Positions 31,330 through 43,019 of a DNA stretch of 64,000 bases are shown here, piece by piece. The notes below the pieces were generated by a model. It saw only the letters and a program-made list of their open reading frames with translations, was not told where the DNA came from and made no database searches. How positions within the stretch are numbered: the stretch's first letter is position 1; each line of letters starts with the position of its first letter. Both the position numbers and the translations under genes were made by a program. This DNA is from Lophium mytilinum (taxonomy: Eukaryota > Ascomycota > Dothideomycetes > Mytilinidiales > Mytilinidiaceae): positions 26,255 to 90,254 of the forward strand of contig MU004196.1 of the NCBI GenBank assembly GCA_010093605.1, given 5' to 3'.

Positions 31330-32139
31330 ATGCCTCTCAACTATCTCGATGGCTCAGCAGGCGATCGGAAGACACGCCGGCAAGAAGTTCGCGATTTCCA
31401 GCCCGCCCGCACGGTGATTCCGTCTCAAGCAGAGCGTGCAGCGCCTTCTCGTTCCCTCGATACGACGCGCGAGGCATCCCGCTCGCACCACGAGAACTCC
31501 CAATCCCGCAATACGACGCGCGAAGCATCCCGCCCGCACCACGAGAGCTCCCAGTCGCAGAGCCGTTCGCGAGCGCACGGCTCCAACTCTCAAAGCCACG
31601 CCCGCGTACGTGAAGTACTTCCCTCGACTTCGCATCCATCTGGCCACGGACTCGCGCGTGAAGTACGTCCCTCGGCTTCGTATCAAGGGAGCCAACCCCG
31701 TCGTAGTGAGCGCGATCGGCTGCCATCGTCCAGCATGCGTAGGACGGTGGCCCGTGCCCCAACCAGCAACGGCGACCTTAAACTTCGCTTCCAGTCGAAG
31801 GAAGAGGCGGTCGAGTACGGGCGCAAATTGATGGAAGAGGGCGGCAAGTTTGCCGACGGGTTTGAGATCATTCACACAACCTATGCTACTGAAGATGGCA
31901 AGGAGGTGCCGGGGTCGAAGAAGCGGACCAAAGCAGAATACGATGGTTCCGGTGCGCAGCTCAGCTATGGAGTCTATGGCGGTAGCTCCGCTACTGATCG
32001 AGAACGTACCGCGCAGTCCAAACCGTCCAGCTCCAAATATGGCGGTAGCTCCGCTACTGATCGAGAGCGTCGTACAACGCAGTCCAAACCATCCAGCTCC
32101 AAATACGGCGGTAGTTCCCGGTATGGCTCGAATTATTGA
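31330..32139 (+). CDS. Low-complexity paralogue of the variant RING protein, without RING
   Basis: Single exon, 269 residues from the ATG at 31330 (MPLNYLDGSAGDRKT). The N-terminus RRQEVRDFQPARTVIP (16-31) matches the 29074 protein. Next is a Ser/His/Arg-rich zone with repeated TTREASR-HHE-SQS units (44-75). A single copy of the C-terminal module follows: AVEYGRKLMEEGGKFADGFE, then TEDGKEVPGS (160-196). The C-terminus is a tandem repeat YGGSSATDRER...QSKPSSSK. There is no RING finger, so this is either a truncated relative or the ancestral form without it. The protein is likely mostly disordered. Function unknown; a partner or decoy for the RING protein is speculation. Confidence 0.75.
   Translation: MPLNYLDGSAGDRKTRRQEVRDFQPARTVIPSQAERAAPSRSLDTTREASRSHHENSQSRNTTREASRPHHESSQSQSRSRAHGSNSQSHARVREVLPSTSHPSGHGLAREVRPSASYQGSQPRRSERDRLPSSSMRRTVARAPTSNGDLKLRFQSKEEAVEYGRKLMEEGGKFADGFEIIHTTYATEDGKEVPGSKKRTKAEYDGSGAQLSYGVYGGSSATDRERTAQSKPSSSKYGGSSATDRERRTTQSKPSSSKYGGSSRYGSNY
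31975..32121 (+). repeat. Tandem coding repeat, 63/66 bp
   Basis: Two near-identical units (31975-32037 and 32038-32103) and the start of a third at 32104. Each begins TATGGCGGTAGCTCCGCTAC and codes for YGGSSATDRER...SKPSSSK. The second unit is one codon longer. Such repeats change length easily and would be polymorphic between strains. Confidence 0.85.
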
Positions 32140-32756
32140 GTAGTAGACCCATCGCGGTAAGTATCTGAGACGCTCACTCATGACTTTCCCCCAATTCTTG
32201 ATATCGGACAATAGCGCGGATTAACAGATCCGGGGTCTGATAGATATCTTGGCTGCTGTTGATCAATGGTCCAGCAGCCTTCCTTCACACATATCTCCTT
32301 AGCTTGCTAGGGTTCCGACAATACAAATTTTTTCCTTGAATGACTTTGGTCCAAATTGACATGACGATGTAAAAGTGACTAATGTGAGCTGCGATTTCCC
32401 CAGCGAAAATGGACATGATAACGAAGGGATATGAGTATATAAAGAAGTCATGGGATCATCGGGTATCGTATTGACTAAAGAAGAGAGAGACTATGATGAA
32501 CAAAAGGAGTGAATTTCGCGCAGAAGGACCGCGTATAAAGGATCTACAAACATGAGCATGATTAGGTGATCCAGCAACAAACCATTGCGGCAATTCAGCG
32601 AAATTTCTGGCGATAATCCAAGTAATTCCAAAACGTACGAATCAACAGCTCGATAACATTTTGTACTCGCATTCCATTCCCAAATAACATACAAAAAGCA
32701 GTCCTCCATATCTTCATAGGTTAAGTATCACTGCCGTGGGAAGTGCGATTGACTAT
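32140..32756. other. Intergenic between convergent genes
   Basis: About 620 bp without recognisable gene, repeat or RNA. Confidence 0.4.
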
Positions 32757-33789
32757 TCAAAGACGACTCCGCGGCCAGGTAGTCATGCGAGGAACATCAC
32801 GTGGGTCGGGGGTGTAGTAATCCTTCTGATCGCGGCGAACCTATTGGCATCGGGTTAGCGTATCGCTCTTTGTGAAAGTACAATGTATGCATGCATACCT
32901 CTCTCTGTTCAATCCATTCTTCCTGGCCACCCCCGCCGTTCCTTCGAACCTCTGCTCTGTACTGGAACTCTGGGCGGCCACCCTCGCGTCTGACCTCCCT
33001 CTCATAACGGAAGTCCTGTGGGGGACCGAAATCCTGTGGAGGACCTCCGCGTCTAATGTCTGCCTGGTATTGAAAGTCTTGCGGCGGACCCTGCGGACCC
33101 TCCCTTCTAACCTCTGCTTGATAGCGGATCTCTCTTGGCGGTCCCTGATGCCTCCTCTCAAACTGTAGATCCTTATGGCCACCCCTCTTCCCATCGAACT
33201 CGACATCAATTTGTCTCGTCACGGTCCTCTGCTGCTGCTGCGGCTGTTGTTGCTGCTGCTGTAGCGGTTGCTGCTGGGGCTGTTGCTTCTGCTTCTGCTT
33301 CTCAGCCTCACAGCACGCCAACGGCTCCATCGCTGCCAAGAATCCTAGCACCTGCGTCAAGCTATTGTGGCAGGCTACAAGCTCCAGGTTGTGATTGACC
33401 AGTCTCTCCTTCGTGTCCAGCACCCACTTCATGCGATGCCTGAGTCCCACATGATGGCCTCCCTCGGTATCAGCCGCAACGGGCTCGACAAGCGGCATCA
33501 TGCGCTCCAGCGCGCCTCGCGTACTCTTCATGACAGAGTTGATCCAGGCGACCTTCTCCGGCGCGGTGGAGAGGGCGTATTCGACCTCTTCGAGCTTGAC
33601 GAGGCGGCGCGTCTCCCCGAGGTCTTCGTTTACGCGGCGGACCAGACGCATGAAGACTTCGTTCTCGCGGCCGACTTCATGGAGCTTCTTAGCGCGGACC
33701 AGGAATTCGGAGAGCTTGTAGGTGCCCGCAATAGCAGAGATGGCAGTGCCGGCGCCGATGGCGGCGAAGAGCCCTTTGCCTTTGGCCAT
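32757..33789 (-). CDS. Helical-domain protein with poly-Q and amphipathic repeats
   Basis: Two exons, 32899-33789 and 32757-32840, intron 58 nt; 324 residues. Start at 33789 (MAKGKGLFAAIGAG) is preferred to an upstream ATG (34029) whose extra 80 residues look like untranslated leader. Residues 1-158 form a helical domain with a glycine/alanine-rich hydrophobic N-terminus and RRVNEDLGETRRLVKLEEVE. It is reminiscent of fungal HeLo-like or other N-terminal cell-death domains, though I cannot confirm this. A poly-Gln stretch (167-187) follows, then four clearer units of the pattern [ED][FI]xYxx[ED][VI]RR-x-G (about 220-285). The last exon continues the pattern (REVRRDQ). The unit is not the HET-s-type amyloid motif. 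It lies in the immunity-like block. Confidence 0.7.
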
Positions 33790-34641
33790 GTTGATCGAAG
33801 GGGCCAGGGGTGTTGTGGGCGGATGAGGTCCTAGGAAAGTCGCGACGCGCGATTGATCGGAGTGGAGAGGGTCCTCCTCGAGTGGGGAGCCGGGTCGAGT
33901 AGAGAGAGCGTCGCGATGGATGGGATGCGATGGAGTAGCATAGGGGTGTTTTGGTGCCCAGCTGGAGGTGTTGACGATTGCTCCAGCTGTTGTTCTCCAG
34001 CCACCCACGTGACGTCCCAGCCCCCTCACCAGCCACTCATATCAACACCGCGCTTCCGACCACGCTTCTATCCCGAGGTCATCAACTCCAAGCCGTAAAC
34101 GACTTTCTAGACTGAAGGAACCGTACGAAACAATCACGAGACACGTGTAATCAGTCTCACCGCTTCCCTTTCTACTCTCTATCATCCAGGACAGGCGCGC
34201 AGTGTAGCCGGACTCTTTACCACCTGCTGAGGGTACACTATCAATGGCCACTGGGTAGTGCTGTTGTATCCCCATAGACCAGATCCAGTACCTCTGATCA
34301 CTTCTCATTCTCGCTACAGAAGCAACATCTTTAGTCCCTAAACAGTAAGATGTGTGAGCAGCGGGCTACAACCGAATATCAGTAATCTCATAAAGTTTGT
34401 ACCCCGGGGGTACAAAGCTGTTCACGGTACGTTCGCATAGGTTGGTGGCAAGCACTTGTATTTAATATACCCGGTAGCATATTCTCATTAAGAGTTGAAT
34501 ACCCCCACGCGATACTTGTAATAGAGTCTGCTTGTGAAGCCGCAGATCTAGTCAACATCGGTGGCGTTCAGCGGCACTGAATGATGATACCGTAGAACCA
34601 TAATCATCTGTACCATGGCATCATGCCTGTGGAAATCGCTG
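33790..34641. other. Intergenic
   Basis: About 850 bp upstream of the helical-repeat gene and downstream of the F-box gene. A long frame continuous with the helical protein extends to 34029 but lacks domain character. Nothing else seen. Confidence 0.4.
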
Positions 34642-36276
34642 CTAGAAGATGGTTGCCAAGGCATTCTCGTCCCCTTCGTCCGTGTACGGGTCCCTGTTAT
34701 AACGACTTTGGAAGAAGGTGTTACCGCCTCGCTTGTTCCGCGTGTTAGGCAGGGCCAGTCGAAGTGCGGCATGAAGTCTCTTTATCCTGTGGGATCGTGA
34801 AATGCTCTCCTCCGTGTCTAAACTTTGAAAACTGCTGTCGCCTTCACCAAGGATACGAAGCTGTGAAATCCAGAGTATCTGGAGAGTAGCCGGAAATTTG
34901 GAAGCAAAGGCCTGCAGAGATCGCCGCGTGGTATGTAAGTGATCAAATTCCAGGACCCGTATAGAAGGCCAAGAAACGTCCTGAATTAGTGAGAGGAAGT
35001 CGGTTGTTGCTTCGTCGGAATACCATTTGAGTTCTGTAAACTCCGGGAGACTAAACTCTGGGTGTAGTGGATTCACTTCCCCCAAGGAAAGAAACAGATG
35101 TTCTAGACACTCCGCCTTGAGGAGAAAACGAGCCAACTGCCTTGAAATCTGCCTTTCGTTGGTACGGCATTCTTCGATATTACGGTCCAGAAGTACTCGG
35201 GCCTCAAGAGTCCGAAGGTTCTTAAACGTGCCAGCCATCACGTTGAGGATGCTGTTTCTCTTTTCGATGGAAAGGGGTGGACCGCATTGCAACTCGCCGC
35301 CGTCGAGGTGTTTCTGATCCCAGAAATTCTGGCCAACCGTCGAAAACCGCAATTGTTTTAAGTGCTCGAAGGCACCCGTTGTACTGATAGCCGTCAAGAG
35401 GCTGCTCAGTTGAGAGACTCCATCGAACCAATAATCGTGATTTTCCGCATCAGTGCCAACCCTAGGAATACTGAAATCGAGAGCCCCTCGTCCGTCAGAC
35501 CGCCAATTCCGCGGGTACCAAAGTGTTTCTTCATAGAAGGTTTGCGCGTATGAGGGATAGTTGTTACTACACCAGTATTCCGTGCCGATGTCATATGATC
35601 CGACAACGGCAACCGTATCGAGATTGACAAGCCTACGAATTGCCTCTGTGAACAGATAGAATGTGCGCCTCATCGGGTTGTACGGCCTGGGACTGTCGAT
35701 TCCGTCGTGGACAGCTCGCATACATTTGTTAAAATGATGCCACTGTAGCCGTAGTTCCTCGTACCGGTCGTAGTAGGCTTGGAGGTCAAAGTCGGAATAC
35801 TGGTGCTTAGGATGCCACTCTGGTGAGTATTATATGTCAGTGGTGCTAAAGCAACGTCATTTCTGGCAAAGAAATGCTTCCAACTTACTTTTACAACCCT
35901 TCACTTCACATGTTCTAATCTCTGACTCACAAAACTCCTCCTGATCAGTAAACTCCTCCCACTCGTCCCCGCACAACTGAATGTTCCAGAGTCGCTTCTC
36001 CCAGTCCTGTTGATCTTTAAAAGTTCTTGCAACGTCACCCCGGAAAACGACCTTCTTGACAAGTCTGCACAAGTGGTCGTTGTGCGCGATGTTTATGAAT
36101 GTATTCATGCTATCTTTGAATAGAAACAGTTGGAATGTTGAGAAGAGGTGTTCTGTCACAGCGGCATTCAGGCTAAAATGTTTCGACGTCAGACGTAGAC
36201 GCTTCAGGCTACGGTGACCAAGTCGAGTGCAGATGTTGAGGAGAAGTTCTGCGGGCAAATCCAGGAAAGAGGCCAT
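34642..36276 (-). CDS. F-box protein
   Basis: Two exons, 35889-36276 and 34642-35819, intron 69 nt; 521 residues. The start at 36276 puts the F-box directly at the N-terminus: MASFLDLPAELLLNICTRLG followed by HRSLKRLRLTSKHF (residues 1-34). The remainder, with phrases such as LEHLFLSLGEVNPLHPEF and SWPSIRVLEFDHLHTTRRSL, looks like irregular leucine-rich repeats, as in many fungal F-box proteins that recognise targets for SCF ubiquitin ligases. No specific target can be inferred. With two nearby RING-type genes it adds a third ubiquitin-linked gene to the block. Confidence 0.85.
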
Positions 36277-39200
36277 AATGATAGCAGGGCCTGACGGGCC
36301 TACGATTCTCCACTTTGGCGAAGACGTATCACAGCAACGAGACGAGGATCCGTGGGTGTGGGTGTTGAGGTGTGGTTGAAAGAAGGCAGAAATGAAGTTG
36401 AAGTAGGAACCAAAACGCATGGCATCACCATACCCAAACTAGAAACACCAAGTCGAACCTCATCACGTCCCTTCCAAAACAATGCCATCTAGCTCCTGAC
36501 TCAATCGATCATGCTGTTGCCCTACCATTTTAAATGCAATCAAGGAAAGCAAGTGCTTCTCAGAGGCTGGAAATCATTCTCGGGGAGAAGCCGCCATATA
36601 GAACTATTTGCCGCGCCCTTCTACGAAAAAGGAGGAGGGACCATCAAGAATAGCTCTTTAGCTATAGCGACCTCGACTTAGAGAATATAGCGCTAAGGTG
36701 CCATTTCTAGAACCTAGATTTTTACGCCTCAAAAGAAGAGTTTTAAGAGATATCACTTTAATTCATATCCACTTTGCGCCATTTCCTTTCGTCCTAGATC
36801 TATGGTTCTTCACGTCAGCATTTCCGAGACCCAGTTTTATCCAACTGTCAAACCTTCCGTCATGAGAGACGAATAGTGTGTCCGGCTAGTCATGCTTCGG
36901 CGTCCCTAGTCACATATTTACCTCCTTTACCATGTGTACATGAATAATTTGAAGCTAGGCAAATGTATAAAACCTCATTCACAGTTTCAGCTTTCAGTCT
37001 TAAGCAATAGGGACGATGAGAATCGCATCACACTCGTTTAGAAGCTCTATCCCATGGGTCGGCAGCTTGGGCGTTGAACCCGATAGGTAAGCAAGACCAA
37101 CTTATGTAGTGCGTGGGTGTGTGTGTAAAACCGATCCTAACAGCGGCTTACTGGAGATGGGAGTCTGCGATTTGCTGTAGTAACATTCAAACAGCCGCGA
37201 CGCATGGAATTGGCGGAGGATGTCGTAGGCGTAAATCAATGGCGGTGATGCTTCCCATGAAGACTTCGTGCCTTTGACTAACCACACCTCTAGGCGCTAA
37301 TCACCTCCATGTCCAGGTGCGCGACACAGGCGCCATCGCTCAATATCGTTGGCAGACATCCAGCATTCTCAAAGATTCGAAACTTCTTCTTTCCCTGAGT
37401 CTGGTCTGCATCATGTCGCGACTTTAGTACCTCCAACGTCACATCCTCCTTGGCACGGTTTTGCACTCCATTCCCGCCACTCCATCGTCGTTGAGGAGTT
37501 GATTTTCTGATAATGTCTCATACCTCAATTCCCATAGATGCGTCTGAAAGTATCTTACAACCCATCAAGTTCCACACCAGACCATGCGACGTGTTGTGAC
37601 AGGTGGTTGACCTAAACACCGGAAACTCCTAAAGAACCCAACAAATCGCACCAACAGGCACCTTTATACCTCTCAACAGAAGACTTCCAGCGAGGTCATG
37701 TGGGAGCCCTGTGATCTAGCTCCTGTGACTATCGCACTGGGGCTCGCCAACGCAGAGCGCCAGGGCCAAAGTCCCTGGTGGGCTTATCACGAGCATGGGA
37801 AAGAGTGCAACACAGATGTGCTGCAATCTTTCCGAATACAAATACCTTTCCACCTCCATTTTTTCCTTCTTCAGCGCCGTGGAGTTTTGGCATGGGTTCA
37901 GAATTACACGAACACCAGATGCCCATGGGCGTTGGTTCCGTTCAAACTGGCGATGCAGTACATTAATGGAGCTGGCGGTTTCGGCGGTTGGAAGAAAAAC
38001 GGCGATCGACGATGATGATTGCCATTCCCCTCAAAGGAACAGCGAGATTCAGTGTACGGTGGAAGCATAGCGTCAATCATTGACTCAGCCCGCTGTAGAT
38101 CATCGATAGAACCATTCGGCAAACAGCATCATGGCAAAGTGCGGCCCCAACTCTCCAACCCAATCTCCGCACCACCAAAGATCTTCTTCTCGATAGCAGC
38201 CACGATGTGGAATCTCGTACCCTCTTTTGACGCTCCTCCAAGTCCACTCCGATCCGCTCCATAGAACTACCCAAAGGAAAACCTTGATAATTCCTTAGAG
38301 TCACCCTTGGAGAAAGGAAAGTGGAGGTGAAGAAGAGAGGTTTATATACCACTCGAAAGCCTCGGAAACCCCTTTGGCCTTGGCAGCGCATGACTGGCGT
38401 CAAAGCACGTGCAAGTCGGTCTGGTGAAAGTGCGTTGATTATACTTCCCGGTCAAATTTGGTATCCACATTCACCCGTTAGTCATTTTCTGCTCTTGGCG
38501 AATGGCTTGTGTTCTTACTAGGAACGACAGACTCATGTTGCAGCTACACCAAACGTGTGTAGTTGACGGAGTGTTTCTAGCTAGGCCTGCCCGCTAAAGG
38601 GGATGCGGGCGAGAATTGTGTATGGCAAGCATCCATCTCTTTCAGTTTTCTGCAGCTCATCGCACCTCTCGAAAGCGTTCTCCGACAATCAGGAAGCACA
38701 CGTCGCAAGAATCCACTTCAGCGCTTTTTGACTCCTAGTGGTTCCATCAACATGATTCACGTCTAGGTCGTTCATTTCGCCTTGTCTCATCTCTAGACAC
38801 AGAGTAGACGTTCGTGATAAAGAAAGCGTGACCTGCTGGACCGCTAGAATGCTGGTTCACCCACTTGAGCCTCCGTAGAGAGATGTAAAAGAGATTGAAG
38901 CTATTCCTGTCCGGATTCTGAGAGTATCTCCTCGGCGGGGTGGCGGCGCATAGCGGGGGCGTGAGGTGCTCTAAGAGGCTACGGGAAGCACATACGACCA
39001 ATTCTCATTGGACGAAATAGCTTGAGGGTAGCAATTGAGGCTCGGGAGTTAATAGAGAGAACATATGATTGTTGATGAAAGAAAAGTTAGGCAGCGGAGT
39101 CCAGCCACCTGTTAGGATGTATCGTACTTTACCTTTCCATAGACCTTGGAGTTCGGCAAGGCACTTCGGAATCAAAAGTGAAGTACTAAATGGGCTAGTA

Positions 39201-39428
39201 GTTGATATCAGACATGGTAGACCTGATAGTATTAACTCCTTGCATTCGGAGACGTGAATTGAGATGAGGTTAAAGTCAGCAGTGAGCGGGCCTGTGGAGT
39301 ACTGTGGATAACATCGAGAAACGTATGTCCGTGGGTCAGAAAGCACCACGCGTAAGGTAAAAGGCGCACGGAAAATCGATACTGCGATACTTGCTTCGAA
39401 ACTTCCGAGTCGTTGAAAGCAATATTCT
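36277..39428. other. Gene-poor interval
   Basis: About 3.1 kb with no gene I can support. 36540-36900 is somewhat richer in A+T. A possible decayed coding stretch at about 37140-37470 is listed separately. Frames at 37698-38403 overlap on both strands and show no family signature. Confidence 0.5.
37140..37470 (-). pseudogene. Possible broken host gene fragment
   Basis: The minus strand reads as good protein sequence in two frames. First GVQNRAKEDVTLEVLKSRHD and on to GCLPTILSDGACVAHLDMEV, then, shifted, EVWLVKGTKSSWEASPPLIY and AYDILRQFHASRLFECYYSK. The shift coincides with a 17 bp stretch bounded by two copies of GAGGTG, too short to be an intron. Removing one GAGGTG unit plus the bases between would join the frames. 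Upstream and downstream exons are not clear. I do not recognise the family. It looks like a host gene that has picked up a small insertion, but a sequencing problem or wrong exon model is also possible. Confidence 0.35.
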
Positions 39429-40826
39429 CTAATCGCCACCACTCCGTGGCCCCTTTCCAGCTTGTGAATCGATAAATGTAACCAAAGCAATGAGCAGTGC
39501 TCCTAGTCATCTTGTAAGTATCAATACCTATCAATTCAAGCGCCCTATCAGGAGGAGAACATACCAGTAGTGACGACATAGCTAGCCACCGTGAAGCCCG
39601 TCTGCGCACTTGTCTGGACATCTGCATCGTAGGCCTTCACTGCCACCACAGTCCAGATAATTCCCGCCAAGAGACTGAGAACCGTAGGTGTCAGAACTAG
39701 AAAGCTCATCATGCGCATATCCCATGAGCGCACCATGTTCAGAGCGTACAAATGCTGCTCCGCAGATGGAGCTATGACAACTTTGCGCTCGGGCCTATTT
39801 TCAGTTGGGTTCGGTGGTACTGCGTCTTTTTTCAATAGCGTGACGATCTCGTCGCCTGTGATCTCCTCTGGATTTCTGAAGTAATAAGTAGCTCTATTAG
39901 CGCTACCATGTGGCCCGAGTTGAAGGGTAGACTGAGTGGCGCCAGGGGCAACCCCGCGCTCCAGCTATGGTGTCGTCAGTCAATTTACTAGAAATCGATG
40001 CTTGGAAATCGTTACCTTGATGACATCTACTCTTGCGAGAGATTTCGCACTAAGCGCTTCTATGAGCCCTCCTTCGGCCTTCCGCAGGTCGTAGAAGTGA
40101 CCGAGCATTTTGAGAAAAGTACGATCGTCCAGAATCTCGTCGCAAAACGGCACTTCCAATCGCGCTTTATTATCCATGAACATGACAAACGTCGATGAGC
40201 TATGCCAATCATGATGTGATTGCATATAGTTTTGATGAAAATTGTTTTTGAAGTCTGTAATGAAGTACAAGTACCAGAACCCAACGAACAAAGTTGACGA
40301 GACTACTTGATTTGCTCCGTGTGCTCCATACAGCTTGTAGGTATCCCTTCGCCGTGCACTGGCCAATGAGATGACTGTCTGTATGTCGACACTTTGTCAG
40401 AGCCCGATATCCAGTCTAAAGTTATAGGCAACGTTGCCATCGTTTATGCGCCCCGGATGTTTGCCCTATCGAAGACAAAAATCACTCACCAAGATGGCCA
40501 TCTCAACAAATGTATAACATAGCGCTCCGAAATGTTTGAACTCGAAGCCGAAATCAGAGTAATAAAGAGCTCCCCAACTCAGTAAGTGCCAGGAGATCCA
40601 GAGCCAGTAAATCGGATTTATGTATCTGAAGAAGTACAAGGTAGAGCAAGCCGACTTTAGAAGAACCGTACATCTCCACGAGACTGGTCTCGCCCATTGA
40701 CCTAAGATGGTGGCAGGCAATATCCTGCGTTCCGGCCTCATCGCTACTCTCTGGAAGCTGCTGGAATAAACCATCGTCAAGATCGATCCGGTGTATAGAA
40801 GCCAAATTACTCAAGTGTTCCAGAAG
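39429..40826 (-). CDS. Fungal multi-pass membrane protein, 5' end unresolved
   Basis: Exons supported: 40672-40826, 40490-40625, 40016-40378, 39565-39964, 39429-39502; introns 46, 111, 51 and 62 nt, all in frame. The segment begins at an acceptor (ATCTCAG) and has no ATG, so at least one more 5' exon exists. A short frame at 40885-41082 starting MSDVIVSNCEGKGLEYLG is a candidate, but I found no donor in the right phase. Hydrophobic segments include INPIYWLWISWHLLSWGALY, ALCYTFVEMAILTVISLA, STLFVGFWYLYFI and, near the end, FLVLTPTVLSLLAGIIWTVV and VASYVVTTGALLIALVTFID. The last pair resembles the tail of many uncharacterised fungal membrane proteins. Function unknown. Confidence 0.7.
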
Positions 40827-41155
40827 CTGAGATATTTATAACGGGAGGAGGAGATTTCTGGAAGGCTGGCGCGGGGCAAAGCCACTATTTGTAGGAGTGC
40901 TTGTTTTGGGGGCCAAAAAGGCGCATCGCATCTAGGCATGCATGGTCGCACAGCGTGACAATTGGGTAGTCACTCGATCGGAAAGACACCATGCTCTCGA
41001 AGCTCAAGGGAACCGTGATCTCATAACAACCCAAATACTCAAGTCCTTTGCCCTCACAATTCGACACTATCACGTCCGACATGTGCCTAAAAATGCAAAT
41101 AGTAAATGAGTCTTTCTCTTTAAGTATTCAAGATTAGTGTATCAGTAACATTGCC

Positions 41156-43019
41156 CTATCGACCCGCCACCTCTTCTAGATGCGAGAACCTTTCCATGAA
41201 ATCCTTGGGTTCCTCAAGCTCGAGATCTGCGGAAACGCTAACATAATTTTGACAGGGTAAGGGACATTCCCAGAGGTTGTCGTCTGAGTTTGGAATGGTG
41301 ACCATGTTGGTATCATTTAATGTCTCTTTCGAAGGTGGAAATGTGAAAGGTCTGAATACTTCATGTAGAGGTTCGCTACGTGATGGCCCCTCGTCGTTGA
41401 ACCAGACAAGATCGGTCTCAGCATCGCTATCTTGATATCTGTCTTCAGAAGGGCTTGCTCCCCAGACCAAGTCGGCAAGCATCTCCTCATCTGCATCATC
41501 TGCGAAAGTATCGTCCTCATAAAAGAGGTCTTCATCCTCAATAGATGTTCCGATACTCCACTCGAAGTTTCTGTCAGGCGGTTCCTGGAGAAATATGTTA
41601 GGCTCATCTAAGCTTGGTGAAGGATCTTCCCTCTGTCGTAGAGGTTTCAATCGTCTCGCCGCGCTCGGGTCAAATAATGCAGGCGTAAGAAAATTCCACA
41701 GCTCGGTTTCAATCACTTCGACCTTATCGTTGCTACCGGGTCGATACTGAGGAGACTGCGCGTGACTAGCATGGCATTGGTTGCACTGGCAGTGTGCGCG
41801 CCCGCATAGCGCATCGACTTTCGCTCTCAAAGTCATCGACCGCGAGTTCGAGTAAACGGTCCGAGCGAGGGCGCGACTGATGGTAGGCAACAAACAGGAG
41901 CGCTGTGCAACAGACTGAGCACAAATGTTAGCAACGAGCGTGCACAGAGGATCCTAGGCCAAGTTACTGTAAGGTAATCCGGACTCCATAGACTAGGGGC
42001 GATATCGGCGAGTCTTGCAACGAAGTCACATTTCCTCAATTTGACCCCCGGGGTCACCTTCAAAGGGCCCTTGCAAATAGTCATGCGGATCGCTGCGTCA
42101 AGTAAGCTTGTGATAGTATCCATACTATAGTCGCTTGTGTCGTGGCTGAGACTGTCATCATCAGGTCGCGCTGCTAGTCTCTTGAGGTTACAAGTAGTCG
42201 TTGGCGGCCTTAGAGCCACGATATGCTGTGCTGAATTCGTATCCTGAAGAATTGAAAAGGGATTCTGATTAGGTGACAATGGCGGGTCGAGCAGCATCCC
42301 AACGTCGTCGTGTATGTTCGATTGCGAATGCCCCTCTTCGAGGCTAGCAAATTGTTCAGTTTCCTCTCCATCTGATATAGTATCCGCTATTATGCCCTTC
42401 TCTTCACCCTTAGCGTCACACTTAACCCTCTTATCTTTGTGTCGTCGCGAAGCTCTGCTGCTAAATTTCGCGTGAAATACTACCGATTCGAGGCCCACGA
42501 CAGGTACGCCATCCGGAGGTCTTATGGCTGCAGAGGATACCCCAGTCGCTATTCGATGTGCTGCTTGCTTTAGGGTGTCCGATCCTGTATGGCTGTGGGA
42601 TATATCAAGGTGAATCGTCCTCGTTGTGAATGAAGGAGGACCCGGGGAAACAACCTTCGGGACCGCTTGAAGGTTGAGCTGGCTCCACAGCTATGGGCAC
42701 TGTTAGCTTTCTTCAAACAAATAGATCAAGTGTCTATAGTTACCGCTGCGTCACTCAGAGTCGTCGTCAGTGTCTCGATATCTTGATCGCTCAGCGTTCG
42801 TCCTTCAACTTCTAGCTGGAGCTCGAGATGCAAACCGCATCCTCGAGAAACCCACACAGATTTCGAAGTTAACAGAGTCAAGATGTCTCGATGATGGCAT
42901 TGCTGTATGTCAATTGAGCTTTCCAGATGAGATGCGGTCAGAGAGGTAGTTAGCTCCAGCTGTAGATTAGCCTTTGGATAGCTCAGGACCAGCTTTCCCA
43001 GCTCCACGGTGTCTGGCAT
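41156..43019 (-). CDS. Hypothetical protein, 585 residues
   Basis: Three exons: 42744-43019, 41968-42690, 41156-41914; introns 53 nt each, all with CTAAC-like branch sites, frame kept. The N-terminal ~90 residues (MPDTVELGKLVLSYPKANLQ...) look like alternating strands with paired internal resemblance. The middle has a basic patch RASRRHKDKRVKCDAKGEEKG that could be a nuclear signal. Near 345-375 a small Cys cluster, LCGRAHCQCNQCHASH, could bind metal. The C-terminal third is very acidic (EDEDLFYEDDTFADDADEEM). I do not recognise a family. The acidic and basic zones fit a nuclear or chromatin-linked protein, but this is guesswork. Confidence 0.7.

Noticed and set aside
31354-32211. Antisense frame of 285 codons over the repeat paralogue
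   Set aside because: Arises from the repeated GC-rich codons of the plus-strand gene; the plus-strand N-terminus matches its neighbour paralogue.
33000-33140. Repeats of the helical protein as a HET-s-type prion motif
   Set aside because: The unit lacks the Asn/Gly-centred pattern of HET-s-related motifs; only general similarity in being repeated.
33790-34029. 80-residue extension of the helical repeat protein
   Set aside because: The extra segment is Pro/Ser/His-rich with no domain, and the internal ATG starts exactly at the hydrophobic helical domain.
40885-41082. Separate 65-residue gene MSDVIVSNCEGKGLEY...
   Set aside because: More likely a 5' exon or leader of the membrane protein downstream; no donor in the right phase was found, so it is left unassigned.
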